Notes under the pieces: model-generated
Seen by the model: only the letters and a program-made list of their open reading frames with translations
Database searches by the model: none
What the model was told of the DNA's origin: nothing
Program-made: the position numbers and the translations under genes
In this document: positions 1-5,644 of the stretch, in pieces
How positions within the stretch are numbered: position 1 is the stretch's first letter
How the letters are laid out: the number at the start of each line of letters is the position of its first letter
Assembly: GCA_020861205.1 (NCBI GenBank)
Contig: JAJBSY010000178.1
Span: 1 to 5,798, forward strand
Reading direction: 5' to 3'
DNA: 5,798 bases
From: Deltaproteobacteria bacterium
Lineage (GTDB): Bacteria > Desulfobacterota > Desulfovibrionia > Desulfovibrionales > Desulfovibrionaceae

Positions 1-12
1 GTTGGTAGCCAT
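1..12 (-). CDS. 5' end of a leftward gene, product unknown (4 codons visible)
   Basis: Read on the minus strand, an ATG at 12-10 follows a clear Shine-Dalgarno sequence, GGAGG at 25-21, with an 8-base spacer. The visible codons are Met-Ala-Thr-Asn and the reading frame then leaves the window. Nothing about the product can be said from four residues. It is divergent from the carbamoylase-like gene at 491 and shares its intergenic region, including one copy of the duplicated 15-bp motif, so it may belong to the same regulon. The start call rests only on the ribosome binding site and the position next to a long non-coding region. Confidence 0.5.
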
Positions 13-164
13 AATACTATCCTCCGGGTATGAGGCCGCGAAACATCGCGGCATTGCGGGAAAAACCAGAGAGCAAAGCGGCGGGGCCGCCCCATCGCGG
101 AGCGGGCCCTTGGCCGGGCGAGCCGCGCCGTTGGAGAAACCTTGCCGGAAAACGCCGCCCGCTT

Positions 165-195
165 CAAACGATCATTTTTAATACCACATATGAAT
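165..195 (+). repeat. copy 1 of duplicated intergenic motif CAAACGATCATTTTT-N10-ATGAAT
   Basis: The 15-mer CAAACGATCATTTTT at 165-179 is followed after ten unrelated bases by ATGAAT at 190-195. The same arrangement with identical spacing occurs at 5546-5576. The core AAACGATCATTT is a near-palindrome around GATC, with one mismatched pair, as expected for a dimeric DNA-binding protein. The site lies about 150 bases upstream of the leftward start at 12 and about 310 bases upstream of the carbamoylase-like start at 491. An operator role is inferred from the repetition and position. Confidence 0.6.
178..186 (-). promoter_or_regulatory. possible extended -10 element for the leftward gene
   Basis: On the minus strand the sequence reads TGG TATTAA, which resembles an extended -10 box (TGn followed by a hexamer matching TATAAT at four of six positions). 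No good -35 box sits 16-18 bases upstream. If it is used, transcription would begin just inside the duplicated 15-mer at 165-179, so a protein bound there would block initiation. This is a weak motif match only. Confidence 0.25.
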
Positions 196-259
196 GCCGT
201 TAATGCGTTTTCCTTTCGGGCGGCAGAATTTCCGGCTCGCGGCCGCGTCAGGTATTAAC

Positions 260-284
260 CTTTTTCATGCGATACATGAAAAAG
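260..284. repeat. perfect 10-bp inverted repeat, operator-like
   Basis: CTTTTTCATG at 260-269 and CATGAAAAAG at 275-284 are exact reverse complements separated by the 5-base loop CGATA. Each arm contains the octamer CATGAAAA in one orientation, a word that also recurs in the other divergent intergenic region at 5317-5324 and 5450-5457. No T-tract follows the dyad on either strand and no gene ends nearby, so a terminator is unlikely. A binding site for a dimeric regulator, upstream of or within the promoter region of the carbamoylase-like gene, is the better reading. Confidence 0.5.
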
Positions 285-290
285 CATTGT

Positions 291-319
291 TTGAAGATCG
301 GACGCGACTCATGCATACT
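291..319 (+). promoter_or_regulatory. candidate sigma70-type promoter for the carbamoylase-like gene
   Basis: TTGAAG (291-296) and CATACT (314-319) are separated by 17 bases and each match the -35 and -10 consensus at four of six positions. The pair lies directly downstream of the inverted repeat at 260-284, so a regulator bound there would sit just upstream of RNA polymerase. It would give a 5' leader of about 165 bases. The match is modest and other AT-rich positions in this region could serve equally well. Confidence 0.25.
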
Positions 320-490
320 TATGCCGGAACACGTTTCAAATCCGTCATTTTTCCCCGAACCTTCACCCGCCGGCGCGACGGTGGAGACGAATACAATTCA
401 TGCATCCGCCGGAACAGCCTTCCGGCGAGAAAACACCATACCGTTTGCGGACTTCTCTTTGTGCCATAGTCATCGTTTCAAGGAGGGAAC

Positions 491-1708
491 ATGTTCATCA
501 ACAAGGACCGGTTATGGGATACGCTGGAGACGCACGGCAAGATCGGCGGAACCCCCGACGGCGGCGTGTGCCGCGAGGCTCTGACCCCCGAGGACAAGGA
601 GGGCCGCGACCTGTTCGTGACCTGGTGCCGCGAAGCGGGGCTCGAGGTAGCCTGGGACGCGATGGGCACCATCTACGCCACCCGTCCGGGCCGGGACAAT
701 TCCCTGACCCCCCTGGCGTTCGGCAGCCACTTGGACACCCAGCCCACGGGCGGCAAGTATGACGGCATCCTTGGGGTACTCGGCGGTCTGGAAGTCATGC
801 GCTCCCTTAATGACAACGGGGTCGTCACGGACCGGCCCCTGGTGCTCATCGACTGGACCAACGAGGAAGGCAGCCGGTTCGTGCCTTCCATGATGGCCAG
901 CGGCATCTATACCGGTCTTTTCACGTACGAGGACATGCTCAAGGCCACGGACGCCAACGGCAAGGTGCTGGGAGACGAGCTTGAGGCCTCCGGGTACAGG
1001 GGCGACGAGGAAGTCGGCGCCCGCAGGTTCCACGCCCTGCTGGAACTGCACATCGAACAGGGCCCGGTGCTGGAAGCCAAGAACGTGGAGATCGGCGTGG
1101 TCACCGGTTCCCAGGGCATGAACTGGAGCCATGTGACCGTCACCGGAAAGTCGTCGCACGCGGGAACCACCCCCATGTCCTACCGCCTGGACGCTATGGG
1201 CGCCATGGCCCGCCTGGTGCAGATCGCCCACGGTATCGCCAATGACACCCCGGACGGCTGCGCGACGGTCGGGTCCATCACGACCATCCCTTCCACGTAC
1301 AACACCATTCCGCATACGGTGCGTTTCACCTTGGACATGCGGCACCCCGACGAAGCGACGTTGCAGACGATGCTCGCGGCGTTCGAGAAGGCGTGCGCCG
1401 CGGAACGGGCCAAGGGCTTCGGCGTCACGCGCGAGGAGTTCGGCTCCACCCCGTCGCAGGCGTTCGCGCCGCAATGCGTGGCCGCCGTGCGCAAGGCCAC
1501 CGAGGAGGCCGGGTACACCCATGCCGATATCGTAAGCGGCGCGGGGCACGATTGCGTGTACGTGAACCGGGTCTGCCCGGTCGGCATGATCTTCGTGCCC
1601 TGCAAGGACGGGCTGAGCCACAACCCCAAGGAAAGCATCACCAAGGACCAGGCGGCCGCCGGCGCGGACGTTCTCTACCGCGCCGTGCTGGAACTCGCCA
1701 AGGCATGA
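491..1708 (+). CDS. Zn-dependent M20 amidohydrolase, N-carbamoyl-L-amino acid hydrolase / beta-ureidopropionase group
   Basis: The 405-residue length is normal for the hydantoinase/carbamoylase family, cytoplasmic dinuclear metalloenzymes that split the carbamoyl group from N-carbamoyl amino acids or related ureides, releasing CO2 and ammonia. Visible motifs are GSHLDTQPTGGKYDGILGV (78-96), NEEGSRF (124-130), HIEQGP (187-192), SHAGTTPM (222-229), GAGHDC (351-356) and SHNPKE (376-381). Inferred metal ligands are His80, Asp91, Glu126, His187 and His377, with Glu125 as catalytic base. Asn271, Arg284, His223 and His353 are candidate substrate residues. Their spacing, as I recall the yeast beta-alanine synthase numbering (His114, Asp125, Glu159/160, His226, His262, Asn309, Arg322, His397, His421), matches position by position. 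AAGGAGGG at 480-487 sets the start. No signal peptide is seen. The exact substrate (N-carbamoyl-beta-alanine, other N-carbamoyl amino acid, allantoate) cannot be told; the QPTGGKYDG loop favours the carbamoylase/ureidopropionase side. It is convergent with the symporter-hydrolase unit. Confidence 0.9.
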   Translation: MFINKDRLWDTLETHGKIGGTPDGGVCREALTPEDKEGRDLFVTWCREAGLEVAWDAMGTIYATRPGRDNSLTPLAFGSHLDTQPTGGKYDGILGVLGGLEVMRSLNDNGVVTDRPLVLIDWTNEEGSRFVPSMMASGIYTGLFTYEDMLKATDANGKVLGDELEASGYRGDEEVGARRFHALLELHIEQGPVLEAKNVEIGVVTGSQGMNWSHVTVTGKSSHAGTTPMSYRLDAMGAMARLVQIAHGIANDTPDGCATVGSITTIPSTYNTIPHTVRFTLDMRHPDEATLQTMLAAFEKACAAERAKGFGVTREEFGSTPSQAFAPQCVAAVRKATEEAGYTHADIVSGAGHDCVYVNRVCPVGMIFVPCKDGLSHNPKESITKDQAAAGADVLYRAVLELAKA

Positions 1709-1711
1709 CGC

Positions 1712-1766
1712 GGAACCCTGGGAAGGAAGCCGCATGGGCGCACCTTGCGGTTCCTTCCCAGGGTCC
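1712..1766 (+). terminator. long hairpin just after the carbamoylase-like stop codon
   Basis: Four bases after the TGA at 1706-1708, the segment 1712-1734 pairs with 1746-1766 over about 21 base pairs, interrupted only by one bulged A (1714 or 1715) and one bulged G (near 1729), with an 11-base loop. No U-rich tail follows (the sequence continues CATCCTCC), so it may act as a 3'-end stability structure or with the second hairpin at 1837-1866 rather than as a classical intrinsic terminator. Confidence 0.6.
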
Positions 1767-1836
1767 CATCCTCCTTATCCCGATCGACCGGCTGACCGGA
1801 ATCGCCAACGTCCGCTCGAAGCGGTTCATCAAACGG

Positions 1837-1866
1837 AAAAGTCCGCCGGGGATCCAGCGGACTTTT
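1837..1866. terminator. bidirectional intrinsic terminator between convergent genes
   Basis: AAAAGTCCGC (1837-1846) and GCGGACTTTT (1857-1866) form a perfect 10-bp stem with a 10-base loop. The A-tract on the left arm and T-tract on the right give a short U run on both strands, as is usual for a terminator shared by converging genes. It lies 40 bases past the end of the AbgB-like gene and about 130 bases past the carbamoylase-like gene. Confidence 0.75.
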
Positions 1867-1906
1867 GTACGGTTGCCTGAAACGGGGCGCGTAATCGCAT
1901 CCCGGC

Positions 1907-3310
1907 CTATTTTCTGTACTTCGCCATGGTCGCCTTGTTGGCGTCCATGGGCGGCATGAGGCCGTCCGGAAGCAGGCTTTTGTAGACACGCCCGTTCAGG
2001 CGGGTTTTGTGTTCTTCCTTGGCCCTGGCCAGCACGTCCGGTTTGGCGATCAGGTCCACGGCCGCGTTGGCCAGGAACTTCGCCGCGTAATTGTACGCCT
2101 TTTTCCCGATGCTGCTCCCCGCCGCCGCGGTGAAAACCCAGTGGTGCAGCGACGGCCCGGGCATCACGGCCGTCCAGAGGGTCGCGAGCGGGGCGAACCA
2201 GGAATATTCCGAAACGTCGGTCACGGGCGCGTCGTATTCCGACGGCGGCAGGTACTCCTGCACGACGCCCACGGGGTCGTTCCCGGCGTTTTTCTGCAGG
2301 GCCTTGGCGAAGCGCTGCTCTTCCTCGGTCAGCGCGACCGGGCCGAGCGCGAGGAAGTTTTCGTGCAGCACCTCGCCGAGAACCTTGTTCGGCAGGTTTT
2401 CATGGATGGCGGTGACCAGTTCCGTCTCCACCGTGGTGCCGGTGGCGAGCGCCGCGCCCCTGGCGCAGTTGTCGATGCGTTCCATGACGTCGGCCATGAC
2501 CTCCGTGGAGGTAAACCGGCCGACGAACCACATGGAGGTCCGGTCGGGCACCACGCTGGGAAACTCCGGTCCCACGTTGGAAAAGGTGTAGTTGATCGTG
2601 TTGGCGGCCGCTTCGGTTCCCGGCACGATGTGTTCGCGCAGAAGTTCCACCGCGTGGCCCATCAACATGCCGGCGTCCAGGGTGCTCCGCCCGTTCCAGG
2701 GCGCGTTGCCGTGCGAGGTTTTGCCTTTGAAATGGTAATACTTGTTGAAGTACGCGTTGGTGCCCCGTTGCACGAACGATTGGTTGAACCAGGGGTGCCA
2801 GTCGAGAAAAGCGTCCACGCCGTCGAAAAGTCCGGCCCTGGCCATGAAAGGCTTGCCGATGCAGATTTCCTCGGCGGGGGTCCCGAACATTTTGACGGTG
2901 CCCGTGAGTCCGAATTTTTCCATGGCGTAGCGGAGGGCGATGGCGGCCTGCATACCGCCGACGCCCAGGATGCAGTGCCCGCAGCCATGGCCGGGCGCGC
3001 CTTCGATAACAGGATCCTTTTGTTCGGATACCTTCTGGGAAAGGCCCGGCAGACAGTCATATTCCACGTTGAATCCCAGAACCGGCGCGCCGGAACCATA
3101 CGTGCCGACGAAGGCCGTTGGCATGGCCGCGACGCCCTTCTCCACAGTAAAACCATGCTTTTCGGCCAGGGCCGTGAGCCGTTTGACCGCTTCGAATTCC
3201 TGCATGCCCAGTTCGGGGTTGTCGAACATAAATTGGGAACAGACGTCAAATTCGGCCTTGTTCGCGTCTATCCAGTCCACGATGAATTTCTTGATGGCGG
3301 CTCCATCCAT
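1907..3310 (-). CDS. AbgB-like M20D amidohydrolase (p-aminobenzoyl-glutamate hydrolase subunit B family)
   Basis: A 467-residue metallo-amidohydrolase related to E. coli AbgB (481 residues), which with AbgA cleaves the amide bond of p-aminobenzoyl-glutamate; related M20D enzymes cleave N-acyl amino acids. Motifs, counting from the ATG at 3310: HGCGH (108-112; Cys110 and His112 likely metal ligands), PAEE (145-148), WHP (His172), SHG (His200, lid-domain side), TDVS (364-367) and LHHW (388-391, a His as last ligand). The middle third is the dimerisation/lid domain. No signal peptide is seen, so it is cytoplasmic. I prefer the ATG at 3310 because GAGGAG (3324-3319) lies 8 bases before it; a GTG at 3319 would add three residues but overlaps that site. 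It follows the symporter by about 80 bases on the same strand, so the two are probably cotranscribed. No AbgA-like partner is visible. The true substrate is unknown. Confidence 0.88.
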   Translation of the reverse strand: MDGAAIKKFIVDWIDANKAEFDVCSQFMFDNPELGMQEFEAVKRLTALAEKHGFTVEKGVAAMPTAFVGTYGSGAPVLGFNVEYDCLPGLSQKVSEQKDPVIEGAPGHGCGHCILGVGGMQAAIALRYAMEKFGLTGTVKMFGTPAEEICIGKPFMARAGLFDGVDAFLDWHPWFNQSFVQRGTNAYFNKYYHFKGKTSHGNAPWNGRSTLDAGMLMGHAVELLREHIVPGTEAAANTINYTFSNVGPEFPSVVPDRTSMWFVGRFTSTEVMADVMERIDNCARGAALATGTTVETELVTAIHENLPNKVLGEVLHENFLALGPVALTEEEQRFAKALQKNAGNDPVGVVQEYLPPSEYDAPVTDVSEYSWFAPLATLWTAVMPGPSLHHWVFTAAAGSSIGKKAYNYAAKFLANAAVDLIAKPDVLARAKEEHKTRLNGRVYKSLLPDGLMPPMDANKATMAKYRK

Positions 3311-3333
3311 GACGCTCACTCCTCAATACGTTA

Positions 3334-3384
3334 CCGGCTTCGCGCCGGAGAAAGGGTGGCCGGCTGGGCCGAGACCCAGCCGGC
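3334..3384 (-). other. two intercistronic hairpins between symporter and amidohydrolase
   Basis: Just after the symporter stop (TAA at 3393-3391), GCCGGCTGGG (3359-3368) and CCCAGCCGGC (3375-3384) form a perfect 10-bp stem with a 6-base loop. A second, shorter stem pairs CCGGC (3334-3338) with GCCGG (3344-3348). In the direction of transcription neither is followed by a U run, so readthrough into the AbgB-like gene is expected. They could be a partial terminator, an RNA-processing site or a 3' stabiliser that lets symporter and enzyme be made in different amounts. Confidence 0.55.
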
Positions 3385-3390
3385 TTCGGG

Positions 3391-5178
3391 TTATTTTTTG
3401 TTTGCCTTGCCATAGGCATGGGTCGCCCTCACCATGTCGATGACGTCCTTGGTTCCGAGCCAGCTGAGCATGATGAGCATCAGCACGCCGACCGCGAAGG
3501 ACAGCCAGACCATGGTGAGGCCGAAGGCCGGGATATGGAAAAGGAAGGCCAGCAGGTAGTGGAGCGCGAGGACCGCGAACGTGGCGATCCAGAACAGCTT
3601 CCAGGTCGCGGTGTCCGCGCCGAGCCAGCCGAAGAAGCCGGGCCTGGTCTGTTTGTCCATCACGGTATCGTCGGCCATCATTTCCCGTCCGAGCGCGCCG
3701 TAGTTGGTAACTTCGGCCTTTTCGTATTCAGGCTTGGTGGCAAGGCTGACGATGTACATCAACGGGATCGAGACGAACAGGCCGACGTGCGCGGCGTGCA
3801 GGGGCATACCCGCCACTTCCACCAGGCCGCCGGGGCTCCCGGTCTTCGACCAGGCGAGGCACGCCCAGGCGAAGGCCACAAGGCCGCCGCAGACGGTCGA
3901 GGCATAGGCACCGGCCGTGGTGGAGCGTTTCCAGAACCAGGCGCACATGGTTGTGGCGAAAAGCCCGGAAATGCCGATAGCCTGGGCCAGTGACCACAGC
4001 GGCACCAGGATGGGCAGCCACAGGGCGCTGGCGATGCCGATCAGGGTGACGATTATCAGGGACACGCGGCTGGCGAACAGCACCTGCTTGTCCGTGGCTC
4101 CCTTGTTGATGACGCCCTGATAGATGTCCTTTGTGAAGATGGTCACGCCGTTCATGGCGAAAGACGAGCCGCAGGACACGATGGTCATGAGCAGGCCGAC
4201 CAGGACGATGACGGAAAAGACCGGGGGCATGAAGTCCTTGGTGAACCAGACGTACATGCCGTCGCCGGAAAGTCCGGCCGGAACGGACAGATGTCCGGTG
4301 ATGACGCCGAGGGCGAGGCACATGCCCGCGAGGAAGGGCAGCACGTTGTAGTAGGAGCCGCCGAGAACCGCCAGCATGGCGTTGGAGCTGACCTTGGGGG
4401 TCTTGCCGATATACGCCCACATGTAGATCCAGGGATCCACGAGGTAGAATAGCCCGAAGGTGATGAACCAGACCGAGAAAAGGGAGAACTCCTGGCTCCA
4501 GAAGCTCAGCTTCGCCGGTTCGAGGTACTGGTACATGGCCTCGGTCACCGACGTGGGATCACCGAGCATCTTATAGGCGAAGACGGCGAAGAGCAGGATG
4601 CCGAGCGATTGCAGCAGAGACTGGAACCATTGGGTGATCAGGGCGGAATACTGGCCCGCCGTGATCAGGTAGAGCAGGATGATGACCGCGGAGAGCACGA
4701 TCCCGATGGGCTTGTCCAGCCCGAATACCACGTTGGCAGCGACCGCGATGGCCAGGAACTGCATCCCGGTAAGGAAGGTCGGGCGCATGATGGCGCAAAG
4801 CGCGATGGGCACCCGCAGTTTTTCGCCGAAGCGGGCGCATACGAAATCCGCGATGGTCACGGCCCCGTGTTTGCGGCCGAAATAGTTCGCCCTGCGGGCG
4901 AAAATCCAGGTAAACGCCGCACAGCCGGACATGACGAAAAGAGAGGCCCACATGGCGGAGATACCGCTGTTGAACCCGATGCCGACGTACCCGGACACGC
5001 TGGCCCCGCCGACGTACCCGCCAAGATACGCGCTGCCCATGAGCCAGAAAGGAGCGCCGCGTCCCGCGAGCAGGAAGCCGTCGGAAGTGGTGGCCATTTT
5101 TTGGAACCACAGGCCCGCAAGGATGAAGCAGACGATCAGGATGATCATCACAACAATTGAAACAGAAATAACGTCCAT
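3391..5178 (-). CDS. sodium:solute symporter family (SSS, TC 2.A.21) transporter
   Basis: A 595-residue inner-membrane protein with about 13-15 hydrophobic segments; it imports an organic solute, normally coupled to sodium. The SSS core begins with LLAGRGAPFWLMGSAYLGG (36-54), the unwound first core helix. The family motif around GG-x7-TD-x2-Q appears as AG...TQWFQ at 174-186, and the eighth core helix carries TIVSCGSSFAMNGVTIFTKD (332-351). A hydrophilic stretch (about 482-525) precedes two last membrane segments (about 527-546 and 552-575). The start at 5178 is chosen because AGGAGG (5190-5185) lies 6 bases upstream; the frame stays open to 5247, but the extra 23 residues are hydrophilic and unlike an SSS N-terminus. 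The start overlaps the stop of a 15-codon leader ORF. Substrate is unknown; linkage to two amidohydrolases suggests an amide, acyl-amino acid or ureide. Two residues expected to bind or conduct sodium look changed (see findings). Confidence 0.9.
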   Translation of the reverse strand: MDVISVSIVVMIILIVCFILAGLWFQKMATTSDGFLLAGRGAPFWLMGSAYLGGYVGGASVSGYVGIGFNSGISAMWASLFVMSGCAAFTWIFARRANYFGRKHGAVTIADFVCARFGEKLRVPIALCAIMRPTFLTGMQFLAIAVAANVVFGLDKPIGIVLSAVIILLYLITAGQYSALITQWFQSLLQSLGILLFAVFAYKMLGDPTSVTEAMYQYLEPAKLSFWSQEFSLFSVWFITFGLFYLVDPWIYMWAYIGKTPKVSSNAMLAVLGGSYYNVLPFLAGMCLALGVITGHLSVPAGLSGDGMYVWFTKDFMPPVFSVIVLVGLLMTIVSCGSSFAMNGVTIFTKDIYQGVINKGATDKQVLFASRVSLIIVTLIGIASALWLPILVPLWSLAQAIGISGLFATTMCAWFWKRSTTAGAYASTVCGGLVAFAWACLAWSKTGSPGGLVEVAGMPLHAAHVGLFVSIPLMYIVSLATKPEYEKAEVTNYGALGREMMADDTVMDKQTRPGFFGWLGADTATWKLFWIATFAVLALHYLLAFLFHIPAFGLTMVWLSFAVGVLMLIMLSWLGTKDVIDMVRATHAYGKANKK

Positions 5179-5225
5179 CAAATTCCTCCTTTTAGAGCTC
5201 GCACGGTGCGTACGCAGGTGTTCAT
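5178..5225 (-). CDS. 15-residue leader ORF coupled to the symporter
   Basis: On the minus strand an ATG at 5225 has a strong ribosome binding site, AGGAGG at 5236-5231, with a 5-base spacer. It opens a 15-codon frame, MNTCVRTVRALKGGI, whose TGA (5180-5178) shares its last base with the symporter ATG (TGATG). Codons 12-14 (AAA GGA GGA) contain the symporter's own ribosome binding site. This layout is typical of translational coupling, in which a ribosome finishing the small ORF restarts on the main gene. The peptide has three Arg but no run of one amino acid, so classical attenuation is not supported. It may have no function as a peptide. It is too short for the small DUF485-type membrane partners that precede some SSS genes. 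Confidence 0.5.
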   Translation of the reverse strand: MNTCVRTVRALKGGI

Positions 5226-5440
5226 CAAACCCTCCTCCCTCTGTCATGGTTCAAAAATGCCCGGGGATAATGCGCCGGATCGCCTGTGTGATCCGTCATG
5301 GAACCCGGTTTCCACGCATGAAAATGCGGGCGGAGAGTCGAACTCCGCCCCGGAGAATGGATATTACAGGGTGCCGGATCGGCCGGTTCCTTCAGCCGGA
5401 AGTGGGCGAGGGAAATGGATATACGGAATCAACGCGTTGA
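5226..5440 (-). other. GC-rich, hairpin-rich 5' leader of the symporter unit
   Basis: No gene is recognised here. Read leftward this would be the untranslated leader of the leader ORF, symporter and amidohydrolase. Perfect inverted repeats are CGGATC/GATCCG (5276-5281 with 5290-5295), CGCAT/ATGCG (5315-5319 with 5324-5328) and GGGCGGAG/CTCCGCCC (5328-5335 with 5343-5350). Further short GC-rich repeats lie at about 5373-5400. The second and third share base 5328, so they can stack or compete. No hairpin has a strong U-tract; I do not recognise any riboswitch class. Confidence 0.45.
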
Positions 5441-5545
5441 CGGAAAACATTTTCATGTTCGCTTCCAATGTTTTTGTCAGGAGGAAAATATATTTTTTTA
5501 CGAAACAATGTATTTTTGCAAAATGCCAAAAATCTACAACCCTGC

Positions 5546-5576
5546 CAAACGATCATTTTTTCTTCTTTACATGAAT
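5546..5576 (+). repeat. copy 2 of duplicated intergenic motif CAAACGATCATTTTT-N10-ATGAAT
   Basis: CAAACGATCATTTTT at 5546-5560 is identical to 165-179, and ATGAAT follows at 5571-5576 with the same 10-base gap. The intervening bases differ, so this is not a longer duplicated segment but two conserved blocks at fixed distance, about one DNA turn each from centre to centre-plus. In this copy ATGAAT is also the left arm of the perfect dyad at 5571-5585. The site is about 120 bases upstream of the LysR-type start and 320 bases upstream of the leader ORF. Confidence 0.6.
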
Positions 5577-5603
5577 CTAATTCATAAATATGCTATGAGC
5601 ATA
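5571..5603. promoter_or_regulatory. tandem 6-3-6 dyads, likely LysR-type regulator binding site
   Basis: Two perfect inverted repeats with 3-base centres lie side by side: ATGAAT-CTA-ATTCAT (5571-5585) and TATGCT-ATG-AGCATA (5589-5603), centres 18 bases apart. The first also fits the LysR-box pattern T-N11-A (5572 and 5584). LysR-type proteins usually bind such sites as tetramers, upstream of a divergently transcribed target, which matches the position between the regulator gene at 5679 and the leftward symporter unit. That the regulator in this window binds here is inference. Confidence 0.5.
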
Positions 5604-5644
5604 AAACATAATTATTTAAATTAATTATATTTTGTAGGCAGGCG

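Larger units (their letters stand above)
13..490. other. divergent intergenic region with structured leftward leader
   Basis: No convincing gene lies here; the open frames present lack good ribosome binding sites and protein-like composition. The left part (about 30-130) is GC-rich and can fold. One perfect 6-bp stem pairs GCCGCG (35-40) with CGCGGC (47-52). A longer structure pairs 96-100 with 123-127, with an inner GCCC/GGGC stem at 106-109 and 116-119. These would fall in the 5' leader of the leftward gene. The middle and right parts are less GC-rich and hold the duplicated motif at 165-195, a perfect inverted repeat at 260-284 and candidate promoters in both directions. Confidence 0.6.
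5441..5640. promoter_or_regulatory. AT-rich divergent control region with multiple palindromes
   Basis: Base composition changes sharply to AT-rich here, consistent with the promoters of the LysR-type gene (rightward) and the symporter unit (leftward). Perfect dyads include AAAATATATTTT (5485-5496), TTTTGCAAAA (5514-5523) and TAATTA arms around a 7-base centre (5609-5614 and 5622-5627), besides the two LysR-type dyads listed separately. No -35/-10 pair stands out well enough to name. An AGGAGG at 5479-5484 has no start codon at a usable distance. Confidence 0.55.

Noticed and set aside
337..352. Possible third copy of the 15-bp motif (CAAATCCGTCATTTTT)
   Set aside because: Only the final TCATTTTT aligns without a gap, and no ATGAAT follows at the right distance.
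194..469. Open frame of 91 codons in the left intergenic region
   Set aside because: No ribosome binding site before its start, composition not protein-like, and it spans the inverted repeat and promoter-like sequences.
512..1735. Long open frame on the minus strand across the carbamoylase-like gene
   Set aside because: It mirrors a gene with complete M20 motifs, is rich in Arg, Gly and His as expected of a GC-rich antisense shadow, and shows no recognisable domain.
2009..3415. Long open frame on the plus strand across the AbgB-like gene
   Set aside because: Antisense shadow of a gene with intact catalytic motifs; low-complexity Gly/Arg/His/Val composition and no domain resemblance.
5179..5247. 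Symporter start at 5247, adding 23 residues
   Set aside because: The extra segment is hydrophilic and unlike the family N-terminus, has no ribosome binding site at the right distance, and the start at 5178 has an excellent one.
5479..5484. AGGAGG in the AT-rich region as the ribosome binding site of a small gene
   Set aside because: No ATG, GTG or TTG start lies at a workable distance downstream; the next ATG is more than 20 bases away.
5514..5535. Sigma54-like promoter on the minus strand (TTGGCA...TTGCA)
   Set aside because: The GG-to-GC distance is 6 bases rather than the required 10.
5415..5624. Open frame of 69 codons in the AT-rich control region
   Set aside because: It runs through the duplicated motif and the dyads, has no supporting ribosome binding site and does not look like a protein.
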